Source of the DNA: Pyropia haitanensis
Lineage: Eukaryota > Rhodophyta > Bangiophyceae > Bangiales > Bangiaceae
Length of the DNA stretch: 64,000 nt
NCBI GenBank assembly: GCA_008729055.1
Contig: SDUX01000004.1
Coordinates: forward strand, 2,294,001 to 2,358,000
Reading direction: 5' to 3'
Shown here in pieces: positions 43,749 through 54,017 of this stretch (its first letter is position 1; every line of letters begins with the position of its first letter). The notes under the pieces are model-generated. The model did not search any database. It saw only the letters and a list, made by a program, of their open reading frames with translations, and was not told where the DNA came from. The position numbers and the translations under genes were made by a program.

Positions 43749-43830
43749 ACGCCGCCGCTGCTGCTGCCGGGGGGGGGGCGGGGGGGGGGGCCGACGGCGG
43801 CTTGCCGCCGCCGCCGCCGGGAGGCGCCAT
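36466..43830 (-). CDS. BRR2: BRR2/SNRNP200 spliceosomal RNA helicase
   Basis: U5 snRNP helicase that unwinds U4/U6 during spliceosome activation. ATG at 43830 begins MAPPGGGGGKPPSAP. QYGYAANANLVLPTDR and RMGDRS match the start of human SNRNP200. An acidic stretch follows, then YDTWSVPHG and LNRVQSRVFSTVF. Cassette 1: APTGAGKT (about 41927-41950), DEVH (about 41513-41524), SATLPN, GIHHAGLPRGDR and QMMGRAGRPQYD, then winged helix and Sec63 unit. Cassette 2 begins FNPLQSQAFDALFHSADN and has a ruined Walker A, APGGAGRN (about 39189-39212), and RDVH instead of DExH. Its Sec63 unit reaches the C-terminus (LPGMDVATAAAL, LMSDSYVQCDQVERF). Roughly 2,400 residues; human has 2,136. Frames change at C/G runs (about 43773-43790, 42943-42960, 41855-41865, 39416-39422, 38986-38995), read as tract-length errors. 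No introns needed. Confidence 0.92.
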
Positions 43831-44179
43831 GGCGCCGGGACAGACGACGCGGCGCGGCACGACAGCGCCGAAAGCGGCGGCAGCCAAGAGTGACGACTGT
43901 CCGCAGCTCGCTTACTGGGATGAACAGGGGACCGTAAGGACAGCTACAAGCACAGGTCTGGCAGGGCGAAGAGTCGGCAGCACGAGTAGACCTTGGTCGG
44001 CAGGACGCTGCCGGGCCTGGCAAGCAAGGCGGGCGACGTCGACGCGCGTCCAGACCAAGTCATCGGAGAGACCGGAATTGATCGGACAACGAAAGCCACA
44101 TGCGTCCTTGTACACCAGTACACGTCCACCTGCAGTTGTTAATTTCTAAACCACGTTTACTACGACAGTCTTGTACCTA
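43831..44179. other. BRR2 promoter flank
   Basis: 349 bases between the BRR2 start and the inverted-repeat element. Composition falls from GC-rich to near 50% GC toward 44160. CGTAAGGACAG and other short motifs are seen, but no defined promoter element. Confidence 0.35.
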
Positions 44180-44242
44180 CTAGTGTTTATTCTACCGGAG
44201 ATGAGGATCAAATGATCCTCACCTGAGGATCATTTGATCCTC
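44180..44242. repeat. left terminal inverted repeat with hairpin
   Basis: The outer 18 bases, CTAGTGTTTATTCTACCG (44180-44197), match the inverse of 45714-45731 with one mismatch. Immediately inside is a perfect hairpin: GAGGATCAAATGATCCTCA (44203-44221), a two-base loop, then its reverse complement (44224-44242). The stop codon of the enclosed minus-strand gene (TGA at 44232-44230) lies in the inner arm. Confidence 0.9.
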
Positions 44243-45727
44243 GCCTGACCTGACCAGAAATCGTCGATTCCATGCATCTGAGAGGGTTTTTTGTCCTCCA
44301 CCAGGCTACGGCGAGCTACAGACGCAGCCTGAGGGGCGCCCGCGGCGACCGGCGGCCGCGACGCCGTTCGCAGCGCCGGCGAAGACGACCACAAAGGCGA
44401 CGACAGGGGCGCCACGAGAGGGGCGGCAGGCAGAGGCCCCGCCACGGTGGTCAGCGCGCCCGGCGCAGCGAGCGCAGGTGCGCCCGAACCGGGCGCCCCA
44501 AACGACCGTCGCGCCACGGCCAGCACCACAGCCCCCTGCCCGGTGCCGGGAGGGCTCCGAACACGGGCGCCCGCGGCGCCCCCGCCGGCGGAGGCGTCGG
44601 AGTTGCGCCTCCACCCCGCCGCGGCGGCGTCGTCGCCGGCACAGCCGCCGTCGCCAGTGCCGCCTCCGACCCCTACGCCGGCGTCGACGGCGACGGCTGC
44701 GCGGCGGAGGAGGCGGAGGTGACGGCGCCTCCGCCGGAGGCCAGACCCCCACCCCGTCCCCCTTCGCCGTCGCCGGCGGCGGAAGGAGCGACGAAAAGGG
44801 CGAGAAGGCCGCCGGCGGGAAGGGCAACGGCCCTCCCCGCTTTCCGGCCGCCGGTGGGGCCAACACCCGGCAGCTGCTGCCGCGGCCGCTGCCGGCGGGC
44901 GCCGGCGACGCTGCCGCGCGCGACGGCGTTCCGCCGATGCCGCTGCCGCTGCCGCTGCCGCTGCCGCTGCCGTTGCCGCCGGCGGCGGCAACGCTGCTCG
45001 CTGACGCCGCCGCGGGGGGCGTGCCGCCAAAGCGAAATCCCCCCAGCAGGGCGCCCCCAAAGAGCCCCCCCCCGGAGGTGGCCGCCCCGCCGCGCAGGCG
45101 CACCCCAAAGGGCGTCCCATACGTAGAGGGGGTGGCCCCAAACGGCGGCGCCGCCACCACCCCGCCGCCGCCGCCCGCCGTCGGCGTGCCGCCACTGGGG
45201 ACGCCGCCGCCCACCGGGGCGGCGCCCGCCCCCGCCCGCGCCGGCGTCTGGGGGGTGCCCCCTGCCGGCGGGGCACCCGCCGCCGCCGTGGCGCGGGGGT
45301 GGGCAGAGGGGAAGACCTGTGAAGGAGGAGGAGTAAACTGGCAACCGTTCGGCTGAGGGGGCCTTTCCCGTCGTCGACCCCCCCTCTGCGCTCGGCCCTG
45401 GTGTGCGGAACCCGCACGCGCCAGGCTCTCTCTGCTTCTGTGCGTCCGCGGCACGCGGCGAGCGCGCAAGACCTGGCACATGGTGCCGCGGGCGGCGATC
45501 CCAGGTGCAGCGCCACCGGCCCGGGCACTCGACAAAAAGCGCGCCAAACTCATCTTCTGCTCAAGATTGGATGCACCCAAGCTCCCCCATGGGCAAAGAG
45601 ACGGCGCTGAGTTCGTTTCTGGCCTCAGAAAAGGCGGCAGGTGGCGGGAACCAGAAGAAAACAGACACTGAAAAACCGGATCATTTGATCCGAAAAGGAT
45701 CAAATGATCCGGTCGGTAGAATAGACA
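44184..45727. mobile_element. inverted-repeat-bounded unit carrying a gene
   Basis: Two ends with the same composite architecture, an 18-bp terminal inverted repeat followed by a foldback of GGATCAAATGATCC pairs, bracket one minus-strand gene. CTAG stands at both outer borders (44180-44183, 45728-45731) and could be a 4-bp target duplication. It is palindromic, so this is not decisive. There is no transposase-like frame. Whether the unit moved as one piece or is two copies of a short foldback element flanking a resident gene cannot be told from one copy. Confidence 0.5.
44230..45553 (-). CDS. FG/Gly-Pro-rich low-complexity protein
   Basis: Not identified. A plausible ATG at 45553 begins MSLARFLSSARAGGAAP; an in-frame ATG at 45703 would start inside the right inverted repeat (MILFGSNDPV). 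A clear acceptor, CTCCTTCACAG before GTCTTCCCC (about 45316), suggests an intron. The next segment is Gly/Ala/Pro/Thr-rich with PPFGATPSTYGTPFG, GGGLFGGALLGGFRFGG and a GSGSGSGS tract. These FG and GLFG-like motifs recall FG nucleoporins, but they are few and the composition alone could produce them. In a later frame the C-terminus reads RRSFGAPGSGAPAL, SVARRSLVEDKKPS and FWSGQARIK. That frame change (between 44760 and 44620) has no long homopolymer, so another intron is likely. Boundaries are uncertain. Confidence 0.42.
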
Positions 45728-45731
45728 CTAG
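45676..45731. repeat. right terminal inverted repeat with hairpin
   Basis: CCGGATCATTTGATCC (45676-45691), a five-base loop GAAAA, and its exact reverse complement (45697-45712) form a hairpin. Adjacent CGGTAGAATAGACACTAG (45714-45731) is the inverse of the left outer repeat with one mismatch. The 14-mer GGATCAAATGATCC was noticed only in these two repeats. Confidence 0.9.
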
Positions 45732-46745
45732 CGGTTGAGTTTGCAGAGCTGCGATCACGACAAAGCGTCTTCGCGCGTCAACCGTCGACTACGACATCCG
45801 GCACGACAAGGGCGGCCGCTAAAGGGCAAAACGCTGAATGCCAAGAGCGAAAAGGCCGCCCCTGTCTCCCCTACCCGTGCTCATCACGCTGCGGCGGTGT
45901 CGTTGTTGGGTGCCAGCCCGGCCACCGCATTCCCGCCCCCACCCTGCCTAATTCGCTGCGTTCACTGGGAAACTTCTTTCCGGTGCTTCCAGGGAGTAGG
46001 AGCCTCCCGCACCCCGAGGAGAAAGACAGTTCAAGGCGGTCCGTACCCGGGCCGATGAACAAGGAGATGCGGGAGGAAGGCCGCTTGCTGAACCTTTGCA
46101 TGACGCTCCGACAAAATTGTAGGTGCACTTCTACTCAACGGTGTCCGTGCTCATCCAGCGGGGCTCTGTGTTGTTGTTTGGTCGCTCCGTCCAGAGCTCC
46201 TGCGCGTTTGTCACCGCACGACCAACCGTGTGCTCTCAATGCGACTGCGTGTTCATCAGACGACCTCGCATCAATCAAATGTATTGTGTCTCCTGCGATC
46301 GCAAGAGTGTACAATTCATCGAACAGCAGCCAGCAATGGCGTCGGTTGTGGCACGTGGCACGGGGGCGACCAGCGCTGCACGTCGCGGCAAGGCTCCGTC
46401 CTCTCCCCTCCATCAGCGCGCGCTCACGCGGCGCCGTCCTGGCTGCCCGCGCGTCGCGCACGGCGCTCCGAGAGGGCGCGATGCGGCGGCGTCGCCCCCC
46501 CCACAGCCCGCCCACCCCCGTGCTCCTTGTATTGTCGCCGAGGCCAGGCCGACGGCGTCGTGGGTGCCACCGGATAGCACCCCCCCCCCGCCACCGGCGG
46601 CGCGGTCCCGCGCGGCAGCCGTGGACGCGCCGCGCGGCGTGCCGCGCCAACCGCCGCCAGTGTCGTGACTGGCGCACGCTGACGCTGAGGGTGGCTGTGG
46701 CAACGGGCGGTAGCCGCTGGCACCCCCCTTCACCTCCTGCCTGGC
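45732..46745. other. lower-GC spacer
   Basis: About 1 kb with a low-GC centre (46080-46380). A short plus-strand frame from 46123 has a CSQC/CVSC pair but no support as a gene (see rejected items). From 46400 the sequence is GC-rich with AGCGCGCGCTC-type repeats. It probably includes the promoter of the 46746 gene. Confidence 0.35.
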
Positions 46746-48298
46746 ATGTCGTCCCCCGCCCGCCAGAGCCGGTCTGGGTCGCCCCGCTCCCTCCCCGCCT
46801 GGGCGAGCGTCCCCCCGGCGTGGGCGGCCGCGCCAACGCACCACCCGCGGCGCGGCGCCGCCGCGGCGGCCGTGCCGTGCGCGGCACCCGCTGTCGCGGC
46901 GCGCCGGGCGCGCGGCGCGCCGGCGCCGCCGCGTGGCCGCCGCCGCCACGTCGCGCCGCCGTCGGTGGCGGCGGCGGGGGCGGCGTCGGCGCGGCCGCCG
47001 GCCGGCTCGCCTTGCGGCTCCCTTGACGATGGGCGGCGCGATGACGTTGCCGCCGCCGCCGCCGCCGTCGCCGCCACCGCCGCCGCCGTCGCCGCCACCG
47101 CCGCCGACGCCGCGGCCACCGTCGCCGACGCCGCGGCCACCGCCGCCGACACCGCGGCCACCACCGCCGCCGCGGCGGCAGCGACGCTGCTGCAGCGCCT
47201 GGCGGCCGCCACACCCGGCGCGCGGGTGCCCGGCGTCGCGGCGGTGGCCGCGGCGCCGCCGCTGCCGCCCGCCGCCGCCGCCGCGTGGGCGCGCCTCGCC
47301 GCCACCGCCGCCAGCGTCGGCGGCGGCGCCGCCGGCGTGGGCGCCTGGCGGGGCCTCCTCGCGCCGCGCCCGCACGTGGTGTACCCCCACGGGCGGTGCG
47401 TGCTCTTTCCCGCTGCCGACCGCGTCTACCGGCCGCGGGGGGCGGCGCTCGCCGGCCACGTTGCCGCGCTCTTCCGCGCCGCCGCGGCCACCCGCGTGCC
47501 GCGGTGCGCGTGTGGCGGCGGCGGTGACGGCGGCGGCGGCGGCGGCGGCAGCGGTGGTGGCGGCTGTTGCTGCAGCTGTGGCGGCAGCGGCGGCGGCGGC
47601 GGTGACGGCGTGCCGCTGTCGGCGCCCGCCGCCACCCTCAGCCGCTACTGCCTGCACCACGCGCACGTGGTGGTGGTGGGGGTTTGCCGGGGCGCCCCCC
47701 CCCCCCCCGGCGGGCCGCCGGGTTTGCGTGTGCGCCCCCCCCCCGGCCCCCTTCCCCTCCGCCGGCGCCGGCGCCTCCCACAACGCCGCTGGTGGCGCTG
47801 CTCTTCCACGCGGCCGAGTACCCCGCCACGACCAGCAGCGCCTTCCCCTACGAGCTGGGCTGGTGCCAGGCGGGCAGCCCCGTCGGGTGGACCCCTCGCA
47901 CCCGCGACACCCGCAACATCCTGTGGGTGTGCCCGCCGCCGTCGGTGGCCGCCGCCGCGGCGGCGGCCGTGCCGCTCGCGCCGGCCTGGTGGGCACCCGC
48001 CGCCGCCGCCGCCGCCGCCGCGGGCGGCGGCGGCCCCGCCGCGGACGGCGGCCGGCACGGCGACGGCGGCGGCGACGCCGACGCCGAGCCGGGCGGCGTC
48101 ATTGCGGTGCTGGACACGGCGGCGCCCGCGGCGGCGGCGCTGCTGTCGCCGGGCCAAGAGGCGCTGGGCACGGTGGACGAGGCGAGCCTGGGGGGGGTTG
48201 TCGTAGGGGACGTGCTGTTTTTTGAGGGCGGCCTGAACCGGGGTGTGCACGTGGTACCCTACGTGCGATGGGGGGGGAAGGGGAGGGTGGGGGGGTAA
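46746..48298 (+). CDS. uncharacterised Ala-rich protein with conserved-looking C-terminal domain
   Basis: Not recognised. ATG at 46746 begins MSSPARQSRSGSPRSL. Residues about 90-150 are an alternating Ala/Thr/Val/Asp helix-forming repeat (VAATAADAAATVADAAATA). RPHVVYPHGRCVLFPAADRVYRP is followed by a Gly/Cys-rich patch with CGGGG and CCCSCGG. After a C run at 47693-47707 the frame changes and gives VALLFHAAEYPATTSSAFPY, ELGWCQAGSPVGW, RTRDTRNILWV and a C-terminus reading VVVGDVLFFEGGLNRGVHVV. The last part has lower compositional bias than its surroundings and reads like a folded domain, possibly secreted or enzymatic; no function is claimed. About 517 residues if the frames are joined. Downstream it converges on the GST gene. 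Confidence 0.5.
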
Positions 48299-49154
48299 GC
48301 GCACCTGTTGTGAGGAGGTCCTTCTGGCGGCATGCTACTGCTAGGACCTCCTGGCCGCTGCCGAAGCAGTGAGAGTGTCAAGCGACGCACCAGTCGGCGG
48401 CTCACTTTCGCTGTCGCCGGCGTTCTCCCCTGCCGCGTCACCCACCTTGGTACCCACTGCTTCCCAGTGGTCTGCCCGCGCCCGGTGGCTTCTGTCATCC
48501 CCCTGGTCACTGGCCAGGAACAGATGGGCTGGTGGGGTTTTCGCGGCAGTCGCGACGGCGGCTGCACCTGCGACGCCTAATGGGCAGGACGTCTGCTGCG
48601 CAAGGTCCACGCCGGCGGCGCCCTCTGTGCGCGTAGCACTGGTAGGCGGCTCCTCTCTCTTCCGACGTGCCCTTCCCGTTGCCTTCCCCCCCCCGTGTTG
48701 ACCTATCGCGCTGCAAGGCACGCCCGGCCGAGGGAGGCAGCGCGTCCACGCCCGCCTGGCGGCTGTCCTGCTTCTCGGCATCTTCATGTACATGAGTCGG
48801 CGTTGTCAGCCCCCCTGCCACCTAGTGCTGCCTGCCGTTGGCGGCGGGGAAAACAGCTGCTCCGTGCTCTGCTCAAAGGCGACCGCTCATTCCCCTGACG
48901 TGGTGTGCCTCCTCGCTCGGGGTGCTGTCCCCTTCAGGACTGTCGCGCACATGCTTCACGCACGCGCGCTGGGTTTCTTCGACTGTCTGTTTTGGGGGGG
49001 GTGCGGGCCCTTACCCAAGACCAACCTGATAGAGTGAGGAAGTTGAGCAAAGTGACAAAGACGCACAGTCGCGCAGCCGTGGCGCGACTCTTGCCTGCTC
49101 GCACCCGTCCATCCTTCCCCCCCCCCTGCCCCCCCTCGCCACCTCTGCCGCGGT
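48299..49154. other. convergent spacer
   Basis: 3' regions of the 46746 gene (+) and GST (-). C runs at 48688-48694 and 49120-49127 and a G run at 48993-49000. Frames show no known domain. No RNA gene seen. Confidence 0.4.
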
Positions 49155-49820
49155 CTAACCCAATTTGTACGAGGTGAACGGCCGCGAGATGTACGGCTTG
49201 TCCCCGTCCGTGCGTGCGACGTAGGCCGCCACGGCGGGAATCGCGCCGACCCGCTCGTGGAGCGCACGGAGCTGCGGGTAGGCCGCCTCGAGGTCGGCGT
49301 CGAGGTGCCACATCCACTCGAGCGTGTCGTACATCGCAAGGTCCGCGTACGTAAACGCGTCCCCCCCCGCGATCCACTCCTTGTCACCCAAAAACGCTTC
49401 CAGCCGCCCCAGGTGGGTGCGGACCGGCCCCGCCACCTGCTCCTTGCGCGCCGCCTCCACATCCTTCGCCTGGGACACCTTGACGTACGCGGTTTTCAAG
49501 TCGCCGGCCTCCTCTTGGACCATGGCCGCGGCGGTGCGCTCCGCCTCGCCGACGCCGCCAAAGCCGTGGCGCTCGGCGAGGAAGCGGAGGATGACGCGCG
49601 ACTGGGATACCGCCGTCTTGTCGTCAACGAGGAGGTAGGGGACGGACGGGAAGGCCACCAACCCTGTCGCCGCGAGCGTGCTATCGCGGTAGGCGTGCCA
49701 CTCCTCCATCGACCGGAAGCGGCGGTCTGTGTAGTCGACGCCCGCGACCTCGAGGGCCAGCCGCAGCGGGTTGGCGAGGCCGCGGAGGCCAAAGTAGCCG
49801 AGTTCCATCGTCTTGGTCAT
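49155..49820 (-). CDS. glutathione S-transferase, mu/sigma-like
   Basis: A soluble two-domain GST of 221 residues, without introns or a targeting peptide. It conjugates glutathione to electrophiles. The N-terminal thioredoxin-like domain reads MELGYFGLRGLANPLRLALE, with Tyr9 where mu, pi and sigma enzymes have the catalytic Tyr (LGYWDIRGLAHAIRLLLE in mammalian mu). Cis-proline is at VPYLLVDD (Pro61), and SQSRVILRFLA (71-81) supplies the Gln-Ser pair that binds the gamma-glutamyl group. The helical C-terminal domain includes DAFTYADLAMYDTL, the usual N-capping box region, and ends YISRPFTSYKLG. ATG at 49820 is used; the second Met four residues later (49808) is an equally good start. Confidence 0.93.
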   Translation of the reverse strand: MTKTMELGYFGLRGLANPLRLALEVAGVDYTDRRFRSMEEWHAYRDSTLAATGLVAFPSVPYLLVDDKTAVSQSRVILRFLAERHGFGGVGEAERTAAAMVQEEAGDLKTAYVKVSQAKDVEAARKEQVAGPVRTHLGRLEAFLGDKEWIAGGDAFTYADLAMYDTLEWMWHLDADLEAAYPQLRALHERVGAIPAVAAYVARTDGDKPYISRPFTSYKLG

Positions 49821-50922
49821 AGCGTCCGTGAGGACCAGGCGGCGAGAGGGGCTGAGGACGAGGGACCTTGAGTGTGAGAGCCCCGCGGCCGAGGCTAAGT
49901 GCACAAAAGGATGGGGAGGGAGGGCGCGCCGGAAGAGTGGTGAGCCACTGGAGCCGACCTCATTCGTTCCGTGGGGTTGCCTCTTGTAGCCACTTTCGCC
50001 AAAGGCCGCTGCACGGCAGCCAAGGCCAGCTGCGGCTGGCTTCTCCGCGCCCGTACCTCAGGGGACCAATGGGAGTGGCCGCAATGGTGGCGCCACTTCC
50101 GCACCCTGCGTGGGCGCCGCGCGGTGGACACCACGGCGAGCGGCTGGGCGTCTTCCTGCCGGGGCCTTGCGTGAGGGGCTACCCGGCGCGGGACGGTCAA
50201 TCCGCCTTTTTTTCGTACTCTCGACATGCTCGGCCGCGTGTGTCCACAGGCGTGCAGGAGAACATACGGTGTCCGATGGCATGCAGTTCCAGCAGCGCCT
50301 TTTGGCTGTGACCCATCGTTCACTGGTCTGAGCAGAGTGGAGTTCCGTCTCCAGGGTCCCGCTCGGATCAGCTCTCAACCCCCCCGATCATGGTGGCTAT
50401 GTCGGCGCCGACCACCCGCGGCAGACGGACGGACCGCCGCACGGGGTGGGACGCGGGCGTGCGCGCGACCTTGAGGAGTGTGCTGCACAGTACGGACGGG
50501 GGGTGTGCGACGCCCTGCGTGCGCGGGCTTGCCCCCCGCCATCGAGTCGCGAGCGATTCAGGTTGGGAGTGATGGCCGTGCCGATGCCGGCGCCCGACAC
50601 CGCAGACAGTCAAGGTCGGGTTGCTGGTGATGCACGAAAAGCTGAACATGGCGGGCGACGTCCGGGTCACGAAGCTCTGTGTTGATCTGCGAGACTGGGC
50701 AAACCAAATACTGGCAGATTGTTGAGCGCAATGGATTTATGCATTGATCCGGCGGGAGCCCCCACCGACGTCGGCCGCGTCAACTGCTCCCGTCCCTCTC
50801 CGTCCCGCCCGCATCCCGCGGCGGAGGCTCATCCCCCCGCTTCGACCCCCACCGGCCATCCCCCCTCGTCCCCTCTGGCGACGGCCAACCCCCCCCCCAC
50901 CCACCCCCCCCCCCCTCAAGTC
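49821..50922. promoter_or_regulatory. divergent promoter region, GST / RPC31
   Basis: 1.1 kb between two outward-reading genes. GGGACCAATGGGAG near 50060 contains a CCAAT-type site. The lower-GC part at 50640-50750 probably holds the RPC31 promoter. The final 40 bases before the RPC31 start are almost pure C. No TATA box is clear and no gene recognised. Confidence 0.35.
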
Positions 50923-52382
50923 ATGCCCCCTCGACGAGGCGGCCGCGGCTTCCGCGGCCGCGCCCCCTCCCCCATCCGCAACCAGCTCGCCGCCCTCGCC
51001 GCCTCGGGCGGCGACGCCGCCCGCGCGCGTACGCCATCGTCAACGTCGGCCGCCACGGCCGCGGCCGCCGCGGGCGCGGGTGGCGGCAGCGGCGTTGGCA
51101 GCGGCGCGGGCGGCGGCGGCGGCGGCAGCAGCGGCCGCTCCCGGCCGCTCGTCTGTGACGAGTCGTCCCGCCGCGCGCTCTTCCCCGACCGCACCGCCCG
51201 GCTCGAGGCGTACGCGCCGGCGCGGCGGGGCGAGCCGCGCATGATTGCCGACCTCCGCGCGCAGCTGGCCGTCATGCGGTCGGCGCCGACGTGGAGTGGG
51301 GGGACGTCCCGGGGGGGGCGCGGGGGGGGAGGGGGGGGGAGGGGGCGGGGGGGGCTCGGCGCGGGCGTGCGCGCCGCCGCCACCAGTGGGGGGGGGGCGC
51401 CGGTGTTGGCAGTGCCGCCGCCGCCGCCGCGGCTGGCGGCAGCGGCGGTGCCGCTGGCGGCGCGGCGGCCGCGGCGGGCCGGCCCGGCGCCGCCCCGGTG
51501 GACCTGTGGACGCTCGGCGCGGGCGGGTGGATCACGCCCGTCCTCATCCCCGACGAGCTCGCACCCCCGGCGGTGGTGGCGGCCAAGGTGGCCCTCTGGG
51601 GCGCCGCCCGCCCGCGCCTCCGCACCCCGTCGTCGCCGTCGCCCGATGTGCCTGGCGGCTGGGGCGGCGGCGTCGGCGGCCGCCGCGGCTCGGTCACCCC
51701 CGTTGGCGGCGCCCGGCCACCCCGCGGCAGCGTCGACGCGATGAATGGCGCCGGCGCGGCGGCTGGCGGCAGCGTCGGGCGGCCGCGCAAGCGCCCCCGC
51801 GTCGGGGACTGGGACGAAGCAGAGGCTGCCGCCGGCGGGGCTGGGGAGAACGACGACGGGGAGGAGGAGGAGGAGGAGGAGGACGGCGACCGCTTCCTGG
51901 CGGCCGCCCTCGCCGAGGCGGCCGCCTCCGAGTCCCGTGGCGGCGACGGGGACGGCGACAGCGAGCGGGAGGAGGAGGACGACGCCGCCGGCGGCGACGG
52001 TCTGGCGGGCGAGACGGGGCCCGCGTCGCGGCGCGTCGCCGCCGCCGCCGCCGAGGCGGGGCGCCTCCGCGTGCGCGCCGTGACGGGCCGCGGCGGCGGC
52101 GGCGGCGGCGACGGCGGCGGCGGCGGAGCGGCGGGGGGGGCTGGGGCGGGGGGCCGGCAGGGCGGCGCGGCCGGCGCAGCGGGTGGCGCGGCGGGTGCGG
52201 CGGGCGGTGGGGCCGACGGCGATGGCGACGGCGACGATGATGGCAATGAGGATGTGGACGCGCGGTTGGCGGTGGCGGACGAGGAGGAGGACCTGGAGGG
52301 GGACTATGATACGGGCTTCCACGTGGATGACGACGAGGGGTATGTGGAGAATGACAGCGGGAATGATGAGGCGACGTACTAG
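50923..52382 (+). CDS. RPC31: RNA polymerase III subunit RPC31/POLR3G-like
   Basis: C31 is one of three subunits of the Pol III-specific C82-C34-C31 subcomplex that promotes initiation. ATG at 50923 begins MPPRRGGRGFRGRAPSPIR, like the Gly/Arg start of the family. RALFPDRTARLEAYAPARRG and MIADLRAQLAVMRSAPTW parallel the LFPD...EEYMLALKQELRETM region of POLR3G. After G runs at 51298-51356 the frame changes. DLWTLGAGGWITPVLIPDEL follows, then KRPRVGDWDEAE and long acidic tracts. The C-terminus, DYDTGFHVDDDEGYVENDSG ending in NDEATY, reproduces the hallmark end of POLR3G (ending DEATY). About 480 residues against about 220-250 in animals and yeast; the excess is Gly/Ala/Asp-rich filler. Identification rests mainly on the two termini. 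Confidence 0.78.
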
Positions 52383-54017
52383 GTAGCGCTTGTAGCGCAG
52401 GGATGGGGGGCGAGGGGGCGGGGGGGGGGGGGTTCCCGCGCAGCAGGGGTCAGCTGGCGGGGTGGGTGGTGGGGGGGGGTGGCAGGTGCTTTGTCGCGGC
52501 GACGTCGACGTTCGTTGGTTTTCGACAGATATTGCTGATTGCTGAATTTTGTCCTGTGAGACCGAGGCCGAGACATAGTGTAAACTTCTTATTTTTCTAT
52601 ACAGCTCATTGGTTCCTCTTTTGTATCAGCTGCTCGAACGACCAATCATGTCCTCTTACCAACGGCCAGAGAGCGTCCCCTGTTCAGGTCATGTATTTGT
52701 GGGTACTGTAGTGATACGACCTCTCAATTGAGTTAATTTTGTGGATTGGAAATCGAAACCGTGGCGTCGTGTGTTCGCTGTTGCGGCCGCCCTCTCGTCC
52801 CGCCAACACCACCTCGATCGCTCATCGCCTTCTGCGTCCCTTCGTCGTCGTCCATCCGTCATGCTGATGCGGACAGTGGGCTCTGGTCATCTCCTGGGGA
52901 TCACGGCTAATCCTGGTCGATCCTTTGCTCTGCGGCTCGCGGCTTCTGCCCGTGCTGGTCTCGCGGTGTGTCACGGTACGTTGCGTGCGCGGGTCGTGCC
53001 CCCTCCGCGCCGCTTACCCCCACCCTCTCATTTTGTGTCTCCCCACCCTCTCCGTCCCTCTCTCTTTCCCACGGTGTGAGACGACGGCCGCAATGATGAT
53101 ACCCCGAACTATAAGAGTATGTTAGACATTCGATGCACCCTCTGGGGGGCGATGAGAACATCATAAGTTCAATCCATTCTCTGACGCGCCATCGGATCCC
53201 CTCCCTTCCCGCCTCGCCCCCCCCACGCACGCACTGTGCGGTGGGCTCGTGGGCATTGTAACTGACGTGATACGGTATGCTTTGCTTCGCTGGGTTGCTC
53301 GCTCATGGTGGCTATCCTGGGGTTACCGGGGCAGGTGGCGTGGGCGTGGCGGTCTTGTGTTTTGCAGGGGCACAGGTGACAGGTGGTGGGTGGCCGCTGT
53401 ACGAGTGCTAGCAGTGCAGCTTCGTTGCAGTAGCCTCAATGACGTTGGGGAGTCCTTTGTATGCGCGTGACGGTGGTGGCCCCGGATGTCCTGCGTCGGC
53501 AAGAATAAAGGGACCATGACCTACCGACCCGCATTGCGGACGATGCTGCCACCACGGGTGGGTGGCGCCGTGGCTACGCACGGCGCAGGGCGGCGCAGGG
53601 GCGGCGGACAACAAGGGTCCAAGGGCGGCGAAGCGGCTGCACGCCGCCGTGCAGACACGCCGGGTTGGGGGCTGGTGGCGGGGGGGAGGCCGCCGGTGGC
53701 GGCCGTCCCTGCGCAATTCCTCACTTCCCCGTTGCTCACCGCCACAGTGGTGGCGCTTTGGCAGCGGCAAACGTCCACGCAACCCCCACCCCCCACCCCA
53801 CCTTGCTTCGCTTATTGCTTTCTCAACGCGGTGGTCAGCTGCCCGTGGGTGCTGCCGCGCCCCTGCGGCCCCGCGCGGTGACGCCACGCCGGCCACGCCG
53901 GCTACGTCCCCGGCGCCACGTGCGGCAGCGGCAGCAACGGGAGACCGCCGACGACGACGCCCTCCTCTCGGCCCTCACCCCATCCCCTCCCCCCCCCCCC
54001 CCCCCCTCCCCCCAGGC
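52383..54017. other. lower-GC spacer, then GC-rich leader
   Basis: 52510-53540 is near 50-55% GC, with CAACACCACC and ATTGG-type motifs (ATTGGTTCC at 52608, ACCAATCATG at 52640) and a CTCAATTGAG palindrome at 52722-52731. No coding or RNA gene is recognised. 53700-54000 becomes C-rich and ends in a C/T run followed by CCCCAG (about 54017), which looks like a splice acceptor for the next gene. Confidence 0.35.

Noticed and set aside
46123..46668. Plus-strand frame with CSQC...CVSC resembling a zinc ribbon
   Set aside because: The two CxxC pairs lack other ribbon features, the rest of the frame is unstructured and it overlaps low-GC intergenic sequence. Chance occurrence is likely.
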